Of a DNA stretch of 47,388 nt, positions 1 to 9,735 are shown piece after piece; within the stretch, counting starts at the first letter, position 1; every line of letters begins with the position of its first letter. Origin of the DNA: Sphingomonas bacterium (GTDB lineage: Bacteria; Pseudomonadota; Alphaproteobacteria; Sphingomonadales; Sphingomonadaceae). The stretch lies in assembly GCF_028292925.1 (NCBI RefSeq), contig NZ_JAQGLK010000118.1:1-47388 (forward strand), in the 5' to 3' direction. A program made the translations under genes and the position numbers. The notes under the pieces were generated by a model. That model did no database searches, was not told the origin of the DNA, and saw only the letters and a program-made list of their open reading frames with translations.

Positions 1-1112
<1,112 letters not shown>

Positions 1113-1134
1113 GATCGGAGCTTCCTTAGCGATG

Positions 1135-1160
1135 TGGGGAGCCGGCTGCCCGGCTCCCCA
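1135..1160 (-). other. Perfect hairpin between rpsG and fusA
   Basis: Inverted repeat with 11-bp arms (TGGGGAGCCGG and its complement) and a 4-base loop. It lies about 23 bases upstream of the fusA start. No U-run follows on the minus strand, so it does not look like a simple intrinsic terminator. It could tune the ratio of S7 to EF-G by attenuation, processing or RNA stabilisation; this is inference. The structure is read directly from the sequence. Confidence 0.7.
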
Positions 1161-1226
1161 TCATATAGGCGAGATTGTCGTCAATGTCAGCCCGTCAGCC
1201 GAAGCCGGCGTGCCGTTTACCGCCGT

Positions 1227-1697
1227 CTACCAGCGGTAATGGCTGAAGGCGCGGTTCGCCTCGGCCATGCGGTGCGCGTCTTCACGCTTCTTCACCGCAT
1301 TGCCGCGGTTGTTCGCGGCGTCCATCAACTCGCCGGACAGGCGCGAAGACATCGTGTTCTCGCTGCGGGCACGCGCCGCGGAGATCAGCCAGCGGATCGC
1401 CAGCGCCTGCGAACGCTCGGGGCGAACCTCGACGGGGACCTGGTAGGTCGCGCCACCGACGCGGCGGCTGCGGACCTCGATGCCCGGCTTCACGTTGTTG
1501 AGCGCATCGTGGAACACGCCCAGCGGATCGCGCTTGGCGCGGGTCTGAACCGTATCGAGCGCACCGTACACGATGCCTTCGGCGGTCGACTTCTTGCCGT
1601 CGAGCATCACCGAATTCATGAACTTGGAAAGGACCTCATCCCCGAACTTCGGGTCGGGCAGGATTTCGCGCTTTTCTGGGCGGCGACGACGAGCCAT
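1227..1697 (-). CDS. rpsG: 30S ribosomal protein S7
   Basis: Primary 16S-rRNA-binding protein that nucleates assembly of the 30S head and lines the E site. The product has 156 residues, the normal family length, starting [15 protein letters not shown] and ending AFSHYRW. The S7 signature around residues 20-46 ([18 protein letters not shown]) is intact. It sits between rpsL and fusA in the conserved str operon order. In E. coli S7 is the translational repressor of this operon. The gaps on both sides carry hairpins, but whether S7 binds them here is unknown. Confidence 0.98.
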   Translation of the reverse strand: MARRRRPEKREILPDPKFGDEVLSKFMNSVMLDGKKSTAEGIVYGALDTVQTRAKRDPLGVFHDALNNVKPGIEVRSRRVGGATYQVPVEVRPERSQALAIRWLISAARARSENTMSSRLSGELMDAANNRGNAVKKREDAHRMAEANRAFSHYRW

Positions 1698-1741
1698 CTG
1701 GTATTTCCTCTAAACTTCAGCCCTGGGGGTCGAGAACGGAC

Positions 1742-1762
1742 CGGCCGGTTATGCACCGGCCG
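1742..1762 (-). other. Hairpin between rpsL and rpsG
   Basis: Inverted repeat CGGCCGGT / ACCGGCCG, 8 bp, with a 5-base loop, about 13 bases after the rpsL stop and about 45 bases before the rpsG start. It is in the region corresponding to the S7 autoregulatory target of the enterobacterial str operon, although the sequence itself is not one I recognise. No U-tract follows, so termination is unlikely to be strong. Confidence 0.6.
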
Positions 1763-1774
1763 CGCCCGACCGGC

Positions 1775-2146
<372 letters not shown>

Positions 2147-2186
2147 GAAGCCCTTCACCTCTAGGAGTTACTTTACCGATGCACCC

Positions 2187-2212
2187 TGCATCCGCGGGTA
2201 AGGCGGAATGCA
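2187..2212 (-). other. Imperfect hairpin in the rpsL leader
   Basis: TGCATTCCGC and GCGGATGCA pair with one bulged base around a short loop, some 41 bases upstream of the rpsL start. It would form in the 5' untranslated RNA of the str operon. Function is unknown; a leader-control element is possible but the stem is short. Confidence 0.4.
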
Positions 2213-2652
2213 CAAAAGCCCCGGCGGCCACACTGGCCCCCTTGGCCTTCACACGCATCAGCAATGTTCAAGCGCATGCCCGTTCGTCGGACCGGCATTC
2301 AGGACGTTCGCCTGATCCCAGCCCGCGGGCAGTGCGGCGCTATAACGATGGACTCGGGGGCGGTCAACGCCCCTGCCCGCTTCTGTCGGCCGGCGCCGGC
2401 GCATGCAATCGTCGGCCGCGGGGAAGCCGCCGGGCGAGGCCCGCGCCACCGCCGGGTCGGCCGGATCCGATCGCGCACGTCCAGCGCGCCCGCTGGACGC
2501 CGAAGGGCAGCCGCTGGGCAGCCGCTGGCAATGGTCGGCGCCGTCGTCGCATGCTTCATGGCAACCACGGCAGCGATTTCGGCGTAGAGCGCGCGCTGCT
2601 CCAGCCGGGGGTGGCGTGGGCCGGCGGATTGCCCGCCGCAGCGTGATCCGCC
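2213..2652. other. Gene-free stretch upstream of the str operon
   Basis: Together with the rpsL leader this is about 500 bases between rpsL and lpdA. Short open frames exist on both strands (for example 2264-2587 plus and 2299-2568 minus) but they are arginine/alanine/proline-rich, lack ribosome sites and resemble no family I know, so I treat them as chance. The str promoter must lie here. A TTGAAC-like element on the minus strand near 2260-2270 is a candidate -35, with no convincing -10. Tandem GCAGCCGCTGG-type repeats occur near 2508-2528. Confidence 0.5.
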
Positions 2653-4050
2653 CTAGAAGTGGATCGCCCGCCCGTACGCCGAGAGCACGCTCTCGTGCAT
2701 CATTTCGGACAGGGTGGGATGGGCGAAGATCGTCTGCATCAGCTCGGCCTCCGTCGTCTCCAGCTGGCGGGCGACGACATAGCCCTGGATCAGCTCGGTC
2801 ACTTCCGCACCCACCATGTGCGCGCCGAGCAGTTCGCCGGTCGTTTCGTCGAACACCGTCTTCACGAAGCCTTCGGCCTCGCCCAGCGCGATGGCCTTGC
2901 CGTTGCCGATGAAGGGGAACTTGCCGACCTTGACCTTGTGGCCCTTTTCCTTGGCGAGCGCCTCGGTCATGCCGACCGACGCCACCTGCGGGCGGGAATA
3001 GGTGCAGCCGGGGATGTTCCATTTCTCCATCGGGTGAACGCCCTTGTAGCCGGCGATCGCCTCCGCCGCGACGACGCCCTCGTGGCTGGCCTTGTGCGCC
3101 AGCCACGGCGCACCGGCGACATCGCCGATCGCCCAGATTCCTTCGACGTTGGTGCGGCCATAGGAATCGGTCAGGATCGTGCCGCGCTCGGACTTCACGC
3201 CCAGCCCCTCCAGCCCGATGTTTTCGGTGTTCGAGATGATGCCGATGGCGACGATGACGTGGCTGTAGTCGCCCGTGGTGACCTTGCCGTCCTTGCCCTT
3301 GATGCTGGCGGTGATCCCGTTCGCCGATTTGTCGATCTTCTCGACGCCGGAGCCGGTCAGGATCTTGATCCCCTGCTTGGTCAGCGCCTTCAGCATGAAG
3401 TCGGAAACTTCGGCGTCCTCGACGGGCAGGATCCGATCGAGCATCTCGACGATCGTCACGTCGGCGCCCATATCGTTGTAGAAGCTGGCGAATTCGACGC
3501 CGATCGCGCCCGATCCGATGACAAGCAGCTTGGTCGGCATCTCCTTGGGCGTCATCGCGTGGCGGTAGGTCCAGATCCGCTCGCCATCGGCCGGCGCGAA
3601 CGGCAGGTCCCGCGCACGCGCGCCGGTGGCGACGATGATGTCCTTTGCCTCCAGATCGGTCGACTTGTCGCCGTTCCTGACGGTCATCCGGCCCTTGGCG
3701 GTGATCGTGCCGAAGCCCTCGACCACGGTGATCTTGTTCTTCTTCATCAGCCCCTTGACGCCGGCATTGAGCTGCCCGGCCACCTTGCGACTGCGATCGA
3801 CTATCTTGGCCAGATCGAAGGAGACGTTGCCGGCGCTCAGCCCGTAGGCCTCGGCATGCTGCATGTAATGGTAGATTTCCGACGTGCGCAGCAGCGCCTT
3901 CGTCGGGATGCAGCCCCAGTTTAGGCAGATGCCGCCCAGCCGCTCGCGCTCGACGATGGCGGTCTTGAGCCCCAGCTGCGCGGCGCGGATCGCCGCGACA
4001 TAGCCGCCCGGGCCCGAGCCGAGGATGATGAGATCGTACGTGTCAGCCAT
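2653..4050 (-). CDS. lpdA: Dihydrolipoyl dehydrogenase (E3)
   Basis: FAD enzyme that reoxidises dihydrolipoamide in the 2-oxoacid dehydrogenase complexes with NAD+. It has the N-terminal FAD motif GSGPGGY, the redox-active disulfide GGICLNWGCIPTK, the NAD-binding GSGAIGVEFASF, the second FAD motif AIGDVAG and the C-terminal HPTLSEMMHE with the catalytic His-Glu pair. Length from MADTYDL is 465 residues, normal. I chose the ATG at 4050 over one seven codons upstream because GGGGAAGA precedes it and MADTYDLIILG is the usual start. Last gene of an E2-thioesterase-E3 run on the minus strand. Confidence 0.97.
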   Translation of the reverse strand: MADTYDLIILGSGPGGYVAAIRAAQLGLKTAIVERERLGGICLNWGCIPTKALLRTSEIYHYMQHAEAYGLSAGNVSFDLAKIVDRSRKVAGQLNAGVKGLMKKNKITVVEGFGTITAKGRMTVRNGDKSTDLEAKDIIVATGARARDLPFAPADGERIWTYRHAMTPKEMPTKLLVIGSGAIGVEFASFYNDMGADVTIVEMLDRILPVEDAEVSDFMLKALTKQGIKILTGSGVEKIDKSANGITASIKGKDGKVTTGDYSHVIVAIGIISNTENIGLEGLGVKSERGTILTDSYGRTNVEGIWAIGDVAGAPWLAHKASHEGVVAAEAIAGYKGVHPMEKWNIPGCTYSRPQVASVGMTEALAKEKGHKVKVGKFPFIGNGKAIALGEAEGFVKTVFDETTGELLGAHMVGAEVTELIQGYVVARQLETTEAELMQTIFAHPTLSEMMHESVLSAYGRAIHF

Positions 4051-4095
4051 TGCTCTTCCCCGTTCCGTCATGCCGCCGATGTCTGGATCGCGGGC

Positions 4096-4515
4096 TCAAG
4101 GATCAATATTGCCCGGCGTCTCCGGCATCGGCGGCACGCTGCGCTTCTGCCGGTCCTCGCCGATGGCGACGAAGGTGAATACTGCCTCGGTCACCTTCTC
4201 CGTGGTCTCGTCGTTGCGCGCCCGCCGCCATGCCTCGGACCGGACCCGCATCGATGTCCGCCCCACGCCGATCAGCCTGGCGTAGACCGAAACCTCGTCG
4301 CCGACCGAGACCGGCTTGTGAAACACCATCGCGTCCGCCGCCACCGTCACCGCGCGCCCCCGCGAATGCCGGGATGCGACCGACGAGGAGGCGAGGTCCA
4401 TCTGGCTCATCAGCCATCCGCCGAAGATGTCGCCATACGGGTTGGTATCCGCGGGCATCGCGGTCACGCGGATCGCCGGTGCCTGCGGGGGCGGTCTATC
4501 CGGCTCTTCGCTCAC
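4096..4515 (-). CDS. YciA-like acyl-CoA thioesterase
   Basis: Hotdog-fold thioesterase expected to hydrolyse acyl-CoA esters to free acid and CoA. Motifs fit the YciA/BACH group: NPYGDIFGGWLMSQMD (catalytic Asp in the GD.FGG.L..MD helix), followed by the VFHKPVSVGDEVSVYA strand and a final FTFVAIGED. About 139 residues, usual size. It lies between the E2 and E3 genes of pyruvate dehydrogenase with a 14-base gap after E2, so it is probably co-transcribed and might relieve acetyl-CoA or acyl-CoA build-up (inference). The start is uncertain: GTG at 4515 follows GGAGG with no spacer, and an in-frame GTG at 4560 would overlap E2. Confidence 0.85.
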   Translation of the reverse strand: MSEEPDRPPPQAPAIRVTAMPADTNPYGDIFGGWLMSQMDLASSSVASRHSRGRAVTVAADAMVFHKPVSVGDEVSVYARLIGVGRTSMRVRSEAWRRARNDETTEKVTEAVFTFVAIGEDRQKRSVPPMPETPGNIDP

Positions 4516-4529
4516 CCTCCGGTCCCGGT

Positions 4530-5840
4530 TCAGGCCAGCATGCCCAGCGGGTTCTCGCACAGTCGCTTGAACGCCTGCATCAGCTGGGCGCCGTCCGCGC
4601 CGTCGATCGCACGGTGATCGAAGCTGCCGGTGGCGGACATCACGGTCGCGATCTTCAGCTCGTCGCCGACGACATAGGGGCGCTTTTCGCCCGCGCCGAT
4701 CGCCATGATCATCGCCTGGGGCGGGTTGATCACCGCCTCGAACTGCTTGATCCCGTACATGCCCATGTTCGACAGGGACGCGGTGCCGCCGGCATATTCC
4801 TCGGGCTTCAGCTTACCCTCGCGGGCGCGGCCGGCCAGATCCTTGATCTCGGTCGCGATGCGGGAGAGGCTCTTCGATCCGGCATCGACCACGACCGGGG
4901 TGATAAGCCCGCCGGGGATCGACACCGCGACCGAGATATCGGCGCGCTTGAACTGGAGCAGCTGGTCGCCGGCATACTGGACGTTGCACACCGGCACCTC
5001 GACCAGCGCGACGGCAAGCGCCTTCACCAGCATGTCGTTGACCGACAGCTTGACGCCCCGGCTCTCCAGACCCTTGTTCAGATCGCCACGCAGCTTCAGC
5101 AGCGCATCCAGGTTGATATCCACCGTCAGGTAGATGTGCGGCACCTGCTGCTTGGATTCGGTAAGCCGCCGCGCGATCGTCTTGCGCATGTTCGACAGCT
5201 TCACCGCCTCGTGCGGGATGTCGGACGTGGCCGGCGTGCTTGCCGTCGGCGCCGCGGCGTTCGCCGGTGCGGCGGACGACGTGGCGGCCGGAGCAGCCGC
5301 AGCGGCCGCCTTGGCATTGGCGAGATCGGCGCGGACGATGCGGCCGTTCGGCCCCGATCCGCTGACACCCTTCAGATCCAGCCCCTGCTGGGCGGCCAGA
5401 CGGCGCGCGAGCGGGCTTGCCTTGATCCGGCTGCCGGGCGCGGCGGCGGCCGGGGCGGCAGGCGCCTGCGGTGCATTGGCCGGGCTTTTCGGCGGAACGG
5501 CGTCCGCCTGCGGCTTGGCGGCAGCGCCCTTCTCCGCGACGGGCGGCTCCTTGGCCTGCGTCGGGGCCACGCTCGCCGTCGCGGCGCTCGCATCCTCGTC
5601 TTCGCCCAGGATCAGCGCGATCACCGTGCCGACCTTCACGCCGTCGGTTCCCTCGGGAACGACGATGCGGCCGATGGTGCCTTCATCGACGGCCTCGAAC
5701 TCCATCGTCGCCTTGTCGGTCTCGATCTCGGCCAGCAGGTCGCCGGCGGCAACGGTATCGCCTTCCTTGACGAGCCACTTGGAGAGGGTTCCCTCCTCCA
5801 TCGTCGGTGAGAGCGCAGGCATCTTCAATTCGATCGGCAT
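4530..5840 (-). CDS. pdhC: Pyruvate dehydrogenase E2, dihydrolipoyl acetyltransferase
   Basis: E2 core of pyruvate dehydrogenase, transferring acetyl from lipoamide to CoA. Domain order: one lipoyl domain (residues 1-80, lipoyl Lys in ETDKATMEF), a long Ala/Pro linker, the peripheral-subunit-binding domain ([11 protein letters not shown] ... [13 protein letters not shown]), a second Ala-rich linker, and the catalytic domain with [11 protein letters not shown] near residue 409 (catalytic His and Asp). 436 residues from [10 protein letters not shown]. The ATG at 5840 has GGAGAGG eight bases upstream; an in-frame start 13 codons earlier lacks support. E1 alpha and beta genes are not adjacent, so they must lie elsewhere. 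Confidence 0.96.
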   Translation of the reverse strand: MPIELKMPALSPTMEEGTLSKWLVKEGDTVAAGDLLAEIETDKATMEFEAVDEGTIGRIVVPEGTDGVKVGTVIALILGEDEDASAATASVAPTQAKEPPVAEKGAAAKPQADAVPPKSPANAPQAPAAPAAAAPGSRIKASPLARRLAAQQGLDLKGVSGSGPNGRIVRADLANAKAAAAAAPAATSSAAPANAAAPTASTPATSDIPHEAVKLSNMRKTIARRLTESKQQVPHIYLTVDINLDALLKLRGDLNKGLESRGVKLSVNDMLVKALAVALVEVPVCNVQYAGDQLLQFKRADISVAVSIPGGLITPVVVDAGSKSLSRIATEIKDLAGRAREGKLKPEEYAGGTASLSNMGMYGIKQFEAVINPPQAMIMAIGAGEKRPYVVGDELKIATVMSATGSFDHRAIDGADGAQLMQAFKRLCENPLGMLA

Positions 5841-5961
5841 TGGCGTCCGCCTCTCCGGGTCCGCTTTTCGGATGCGCAACTCTCTCGGCCAACAACGCTG
5901 CCGGGGTCAAGTCCGCCGCTTGCGCAGGGGCATCGAATGACGCACCGTCGCAGCCGAAATG

Positions 5962-6015
5962 AACGGGGGAACGGCGATGCGCACCTATAACGGGGGAACG
6001 GCGATGCGCACCTAT
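5962..6015 (+). repeat. 27-bp perfect tandem duplication of a ribosome site and start codon
   Basis: Bases 5962-5988 are repeated exactly at 5989-6015. Each unit contains a GGGGGAACGGCG ribosome-site region, an ATG and the codons for Arg-Thr-Tyr. Because 27 is a multiple of three, both ATGs (5977 and 6004) are in frame with the stress-protein gene. An additional upstream ATG at 5959 is also in frame. Confidence 0.97.
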
Positions 6016-6459
6016 CTGGTCGTGATCGACGAAGGAGAGGAATCGCGGGTGGCGTTGCGCTTTGCGGCACGGCGTGCGGCCAAGACGGGCGGCGCGATCG
6101 AGATCCTGGCGCTCGTCGCCCCGGCCGAATTCGTCCAGTGGGGCGGCGTCCAGGCGGCCATGGAGGAGGAGGCGCAGCTGCGCGCCGAGGCGCTGGTCGC
6201 CCAGGCGGCGGGCGAGCTGATCGAGGAGACCGGGCTGCGGCCGACGATCACCGTCCGCCAGGGCGAGCCGGTCGAGGTCGTCCGTGCCATACTCGAGGAC
6301 AGGCCGGATACCGCCGCTCTGGTGGTCGGCGCGCCGGCCGGCGGCGCCCCCAGCCCGCTGCTCGCCTACGTAGCGGGGATCGATGCCGGATCGATGCCCT
6401 GCCCGGTCATGATCATCCCGGGATCGCTCGGCGACGAGGCGCTCGACCGGCTGAGCTGA
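6004..6459 (+). CDS. Universal stress protein (UspA family)
   Basis: Single-domain Usp protein of 151 residues from MRTYLVVIDEGEES. The first strand, the acidic ATP-loop region, the central helices and the final VVGAP..GGAPSPLLAYV..MPCPVMIIPGS resemble the Usp nucleotide-binding fold, where a G-2x-G-9x-G(S/T) pattern is usual; the pattern here is degenerate. The ribosome site and first four codons are duplicated in tandem, so translation could begin at 6004 (normal N-terminus), 5977 (nine extra residues) or 5959. I chose 6004 because the longer forms repeat the MRTY start. It is divergent from pdhC and probably has its own promoter in the 120-base gap. Confidence 0.88.
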   Translation: MRTYLVVIDEGEESRVALRFAARRAAKTGGAIEILALVAPAEFVQWGGVQAAMEEEAQLRAEALVAQAAGELIEETGLRPTITVRQGEPVEVVRAILEDRPDTAALVVGAPAGGAPSPLLAYVAGIDAGSMPCPVMIIPGSLGDEALDRLS

Positions 6460-6525
6460 AGCGCGCCGCACCGCCGACGCCGCGGTTTTCCTTGGAGAAT
6501 CCGGTGCGCCGCCGCATGATCTGGC

Positions 6526-7842
6526 ATGCACCGCAACGCCCTCCGCCCCGCTGCCCTCCTCGCCACCGGCGCCGCGCTGATCGCCGCCGCGCCTGCACCC
6601 GGCCCGGCGCCCGATGCGGCACAGCTGCGCAGCACGATCGAGGCGCTGGTCGGCTTCGGCACGCGCCACACGCTTTCGTCGGCCACCGATCCGAAGCGGG
6701 GTATCGGCGCGGCGCGGCGCTGGGCGGCGAAACGCTTCGAGGCGATCGGCCGGACATGCGGCAACTGCCTCACCGTCGAGACGATCGGTCGCGATTTCAC
6801 CGGCCCGCGCGCGCCGGGGGGCGTGCGTGTCGAAGACGTCATCGCGATCCAGAAGGGATCGGGCGATCCCGACCGGGTAATCATCATCCAGGGCCATATC
6901 GACAGCCGCGTCACCGATGTGATGAACATCACCGCCGACGCCCCCGGCGCGAACGACGACGCCTCCGGCGTGGCGCTGACGATCGAGGCGGCGCGGCTGC
7001 TGTCGAAGCGGAAGTTCGCAGGCACGATCGTCTATGCGGCACTTTCCGGGGAGGAACAGGGCCTGTGGGGCGGCACCCTGCTGGCCGAGACGGCCAAGGC
7101 GCGCGGCTGGAAGATCGCGGCGGTGCTCAACAACGATATCGTCGGCAATACGCACGGCATCGGCGGTGAACACATCACCAATCGCATCCGCATATTCAGC
7201 GAAGGCATTCGCAGCAGCGCCGATCTACCCGGCCTGAAGGCGCAGCGGGCGATCGGGATGGAGGACGATTCGCCATCCCGCGCCGTTGCCAAGGCGGTGC
7301 TGCGGGTGGCCGCGGCGCGCCCGGACATCGGGCTTGAGGTGGTGGCGGTGCGCCGGCCCGATCGCTTCGGCCGCGGCGGGGATCAGACCCCCTTCCAGGA
7401 GGCCGGCTTCCCCGCCGTACGCTTTTCGGAACCGGCGGAGAATTACGACCGGCAGCATCAGGATCTGCGGACCGCGAACGGCAAACGATACGGCGACACG
7501 ATCGACGGGGTCGACTTCGCCTTTCTCGCCCGCGTGACCGCGCTGAACGTAGCCGTTGCCGCCGAACTGGCCGATGCGCCTGCCGCCCCGCACGACGTGA
7601 CCATAGCCGGTGCGCTATCCGCCGATACCACGGTAAAGTGGGCGGCCGTGCCGGGCGCCGCCGGCTACCGCGTCCGCTGGCGCCGCGCCGACGGGCAGAT
7701 GTGGACGGACAGCCGCGACGTGACCGGGACGACCCTCGTGCTCAACAACGTCAACATCGACGATCACTTCTTCGGCGTCGCCGCCCTCGCCGCGAACGGC
7801 GCGGAGAGCATCGTCACCTTCGCCGGCGCCGCCCCGCGCTGA
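6526..7842 (+). CDS. Exported M28-family zinc peptidase with C-terminal Fn3-like domain
   Basis: Predicted periplasmic or secreted aminopeptidase of the M28 family. A hydrophobic signal peptide covers residues 1-22. Two-zinc ligands fit the family: H124 in QGHIDSR, D144/D145 in GANDDASG, E176-E177 in SGEEQG, D204 in NNDIVG and H311 in YDRQHQD. The last about 90 residues (from HDVTIAGALSADTTVKW) look like a fibronectin-III or Ig-like domain, as in several secreted M28 enzymes. 438 residues. Stands alone on the plus strand; substrate unknown. Confidence 0.92.
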   Translation: MHRNALRPAALLATGAALIAAAPAPGPAPDAAQLRSTIEALVGFGTRHTLSSATDPKRGIGAARRWAAKRFEAIGRTCGNCLTVETIGRDFTGPRAPGGVRVEDVIAIQKGSGDPDRVIIIQGHIDSRVTDVMNITADAPGANDDASGVALTIEAARLLSKRKFAGTIVYAALSGEEQGLWGGTLLAETAKARGWKIAAVLNNDIVGNTHGIGGEHITNRIRIFSEGIRSSADLPGLKAQRAIGMEDDSPSRAVAKAVLRVAAARPDIGLEVVAVRRPDRFGRGGDQTPFQEAGFPAVRFSEPAENYDRQHQDLRTANGKRYGDTIDGVDFAFLARVTALNVAVAAELADAPAAPHDVTIAGALSADTTVKWAAVPGAAGYRVRWRRADGQMWTDSRDVTGTTLVLNNVNIDDHFFGVAALAANGAESIVTFAGAAPR

Positions 7843-7858
7843 GTGCCGGCCGGCGGCG

Positions 7859-8704
7859 TCAGCGGCGCCGCGCGATGTAGGTGGGCGCGGGTGGCGGCGG
7901 CGGCGGCGCGGCGGGCACGTAGCGTGTCGATGTCGTCACCTGCGGCTCGTTGCGGACGACCACCGTCGTCGAGCCGTCGGGATTGCGATGCACGGAGACG
8001 TTCGGCGAATCCGCGCCGGAGCGATAGACCTGCACGCCCGGGTCCACCGCCTCGCCTTGAGGCAGGAAGCCGCGATCATAATTGTCCGGCTCGTAGAACA
8101 CCTCGTCGACATAGGTCGTCCTGACCCCGTCGCGGTTCCAATCCACGTCATAGCGCGTATCCTGGACGCGGCCGTTCGCATCGATCAGCAGCGCATCGTC
8201 ATAATAGCGCACCCACCGCAGGCCATAGCCGGGCTGGGCGAGGCCGTAGCCGCGCCAATCCGTCACGAAATAGGTCGACGTACGCAGATAGCCGGGGACC
8301 ACGGAACCGCGACCGACCCGCAGGTAGCCGCGGGCGGAGGTATCGGCATTGCCGGGCCCACGATCGTCCCACCCGTCGCGCGCGGTCACCACGTCGTCTG
8401 CGTAGAAGTTGCCCGGAGGCGGAGCCGCGGCCGCCGCGGCGGCAAGCGGGGCAGGCGTGACCGGGTACAGAATATCGCCCCGGTAGCCCTCCGGCCCCCA
8501 GTTCGATCCCCGCGGCGGCGTGAGGCCGACCTGCGGCACGGCGCCCCACCCGCCTCCGTTCGCCACGGTGCCGACGGTGCCGACAGTGCCGACGGCCATG
8601 GCCGAACGACCGCTCGCCTGCGCGCCCAGGCCGGTCGCGCCCACGGCCAAAGCCGACGCGAGCGCGATCGCGCCGACATATAGCCCGAGTGCTGGGACTC
8701 GCAT
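7859..8704 (-). CDS. Exported RcnB-family protein
   Basis: Periplasmic protein of 281 residues with a signal peptide (MRVPALGLYVGAIALASALA). The middle segment GYLRTSTYFVTDWRGYGL followed by GLRWVRYYDDALLIDANGRV is the RcnB domain (YxxDWRxYGL...RWVRYxxDALLI). E. coli RcnB modulates nickel and cobalt efflux, but in sphingomonads this domain is widespread and its role is not settled. A 9-base tandem repeat (8565-8591) gives GTVGTVGTV, and the C-terminus is proline-rich. The ATG at 8704 has GGGAGC eight bases upstream; the longer frame to 8779 has no signal peptide at its start. Confidence 0.82.
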   Translation of the reverse strand: MRVPALGLYVGAIALASALAVGATGLGAQASGRSAMAVGTVGTVGTVANGGGWGAVPQVGLTPPRGSNWGPEGYRGDILYPVTPAPLAAAAAAAPPPGNFYADDVVTARDGWDDRGPGNADTSARGYLRVGRGSVVPGYLRTSTYFVTDWRGYGLAQPGYGLRWVRYYDDALLIDANGRVQDTRYDVDWNRDGVRTTYVDEVFYEPDNYDRGFLPQGEAVDPGVQVYRSGADSPNVSVHRNPDGSTTVVVRNEPQVTTSTRYVPAAPPPPPPAPTYIARRR

Positions 8705-8830
8705 GATCAATCGCTCCCTGCTGCAACGCCACGCCGGACATGCCCGCTGGTTAACGGCCTGCTTAGCATTTTCCTGCAAGGATCGCCAATCGCCCGGCGC
8801 ACAGGCCAGCCGGTAACCGCAAAGGCGCGT

Positions 8831-9319
8831 CTAGCCAGCGATTCGCCCGGCGAGCCGTTTCATCAGCATCGTGCAGCCGGCGACATCGGCATCGTCGAAT
8901 CGACCCGCGACGGGGCTATCCAGATCCAGCACCGCGATCAGCCGCCCGGCATGGATCACCGGCACGACCAGTTCGGCGGCGGATGCCGCATCGCAGGCGA
9001 TGTGGCCGGGAAAGGCGTGGACGTCGGCTACGCATTGCACCTGGCGAGTAGCCGCCGCTGCGCCGCAGACCCCGCTGCCGAACGGGATGCGGATGCACGC
9101 CGGCTTGCCCTGGAACGGCCCGAGCACCAGCGTCTCGCCGATCGCCCGGTAGAATCCGGACCAGTTCAGATCGGGCAGATATTGCCACAGCAGCGCCGCG
9201 GCATTGGCCATGTTGGCGATGGCGTCCGGCTCGTCCGCGGTAAGGGCGTCGAGCGCCCCGTCCAGTTCCCGGTACAGCGCCTGCTTGTCGGCCAGAGCCG
9301 CGATCGCAAAGTCGTACAT
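8831..9319 (-). CDS. msrC: Free methionine-(R)-sulfoxide reductase (GAF fold)
   Basis: Reduces free L-methionine-(R)-sulfoxide using cysteines in a GAF domain, with thioredoxin as donor. 162 residues. The three cysteines C75, C85 and C109 have spacings of 10 and 24, identical to the 84/94/118 set of the E. coli enzyme, and the core NWSGFYRAIGETLVLGPFQG plus GSGVCG and LDLDSP are conserved. An extra C96 lies between. First base of the next gene downstream is only 2 bases away: it is the last gene of an RluA-like, ArfB, fRMsr run on the minus strand. Confidence 0.93.
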   Translation of the reverse strand: MYDFAIAALADKQALYRELDGALDALTADEPDAIANMANAAALLWQYLPDLNWSGFYRAIGETLVLGPFQGKPACIRIPFGSGVCGAAAATRQVQCVADVHAFPGHIACDAASAAELVVPVIHAGRLIAVLDLDSPVAGRFDDADVAGCTMLMKRLAGRIAG

Positions 9320-9321
9320 CG

Positions 9322-9735
9322 CTACTCCATTTGCGGGCGGCCGCGGCCACGCTTGACCTCGCCGCGGGCGGCCTTCCCCGCCATTCGCTCCCGCTTCGCC
9401 GATCGGGTGGGCCGCGTCTTCACCCGCAGCTCCGGCCGCTCGCGCGCCTTGGCGACCAGTTCGGCCAGCCGCTCGCGGGCATCGGCGCGGTTTGCCTCGC
9501 GGGTGCGAAACCGGCGCGCGGTCACCACGATCGCGCCTTCCAGCGTCATCCGGCTGCCGGCCAGCAACTTGAGCCGCCGGTAGGCATCGGGGGCAAGGCC
9601 GAGCGCGAACACGTCGAGCCGCAGCTGCACCGCCGTCGCCACCTTATTGACGTTCTGCCCGCCCGGGCCGGTCGCCGCCAGGAACTTCTCCTCCAGCGCC
9701 GCTTCGGGCAAAGCCGGGCCGTCAGGCGCCGGCAT
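9322..9735 (-). CDS. arfB: Alternative ribosome-rescue factor ArfB (peptidyl-tRNA hydrolase)
   Basis: Class-I-release-factor-like protein that frees stalled ribosomes. 137 residues from MPAPDGPALP. The catalytic GGQ is at residues 25-27 in ATGPGGQNVNKVATAV, and the basic C-terminal tail (KTRPTRSAKRERMAGK) is the segment that enters the empty mRNA channel. I chose the ATG at 9735, which overlaps the last 14 bases of the upstream pseudouridine-synthase gene; an in-frame ATG six codons earlier is also possible. Translational coupling to its neighbour is likely. Confidence 0.94.
   Translation of the reverse strand: MPAPDGPALPEAALEEKFLAATGPGGQNVNKVATAVQLRLDVFALGLAPDAYRRLKLLAGSRMTLEGAIVVTARRFRTREANRADARERLAELVAKARERPELRVKTRPTRSAKRERMAGKAARGEVKRGRGRPQME

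Noticed and set aside
2264-2587. 107-codon plus-strand frame in the rpsL-lpdA gap, and 2299-2568 on the minus strand
   Set aside because: No ribosome site, Arg/Ala/Pro-rich composition, no recognisable family; likely chance frames.
8565-8591. Short tandem repeats as a possible CRISPR or satellite
   Set aside because: Three 9-base units inside the coding sequence of the RcnB-like protein, giving Gly-Thr-Val repeats; no spacers.
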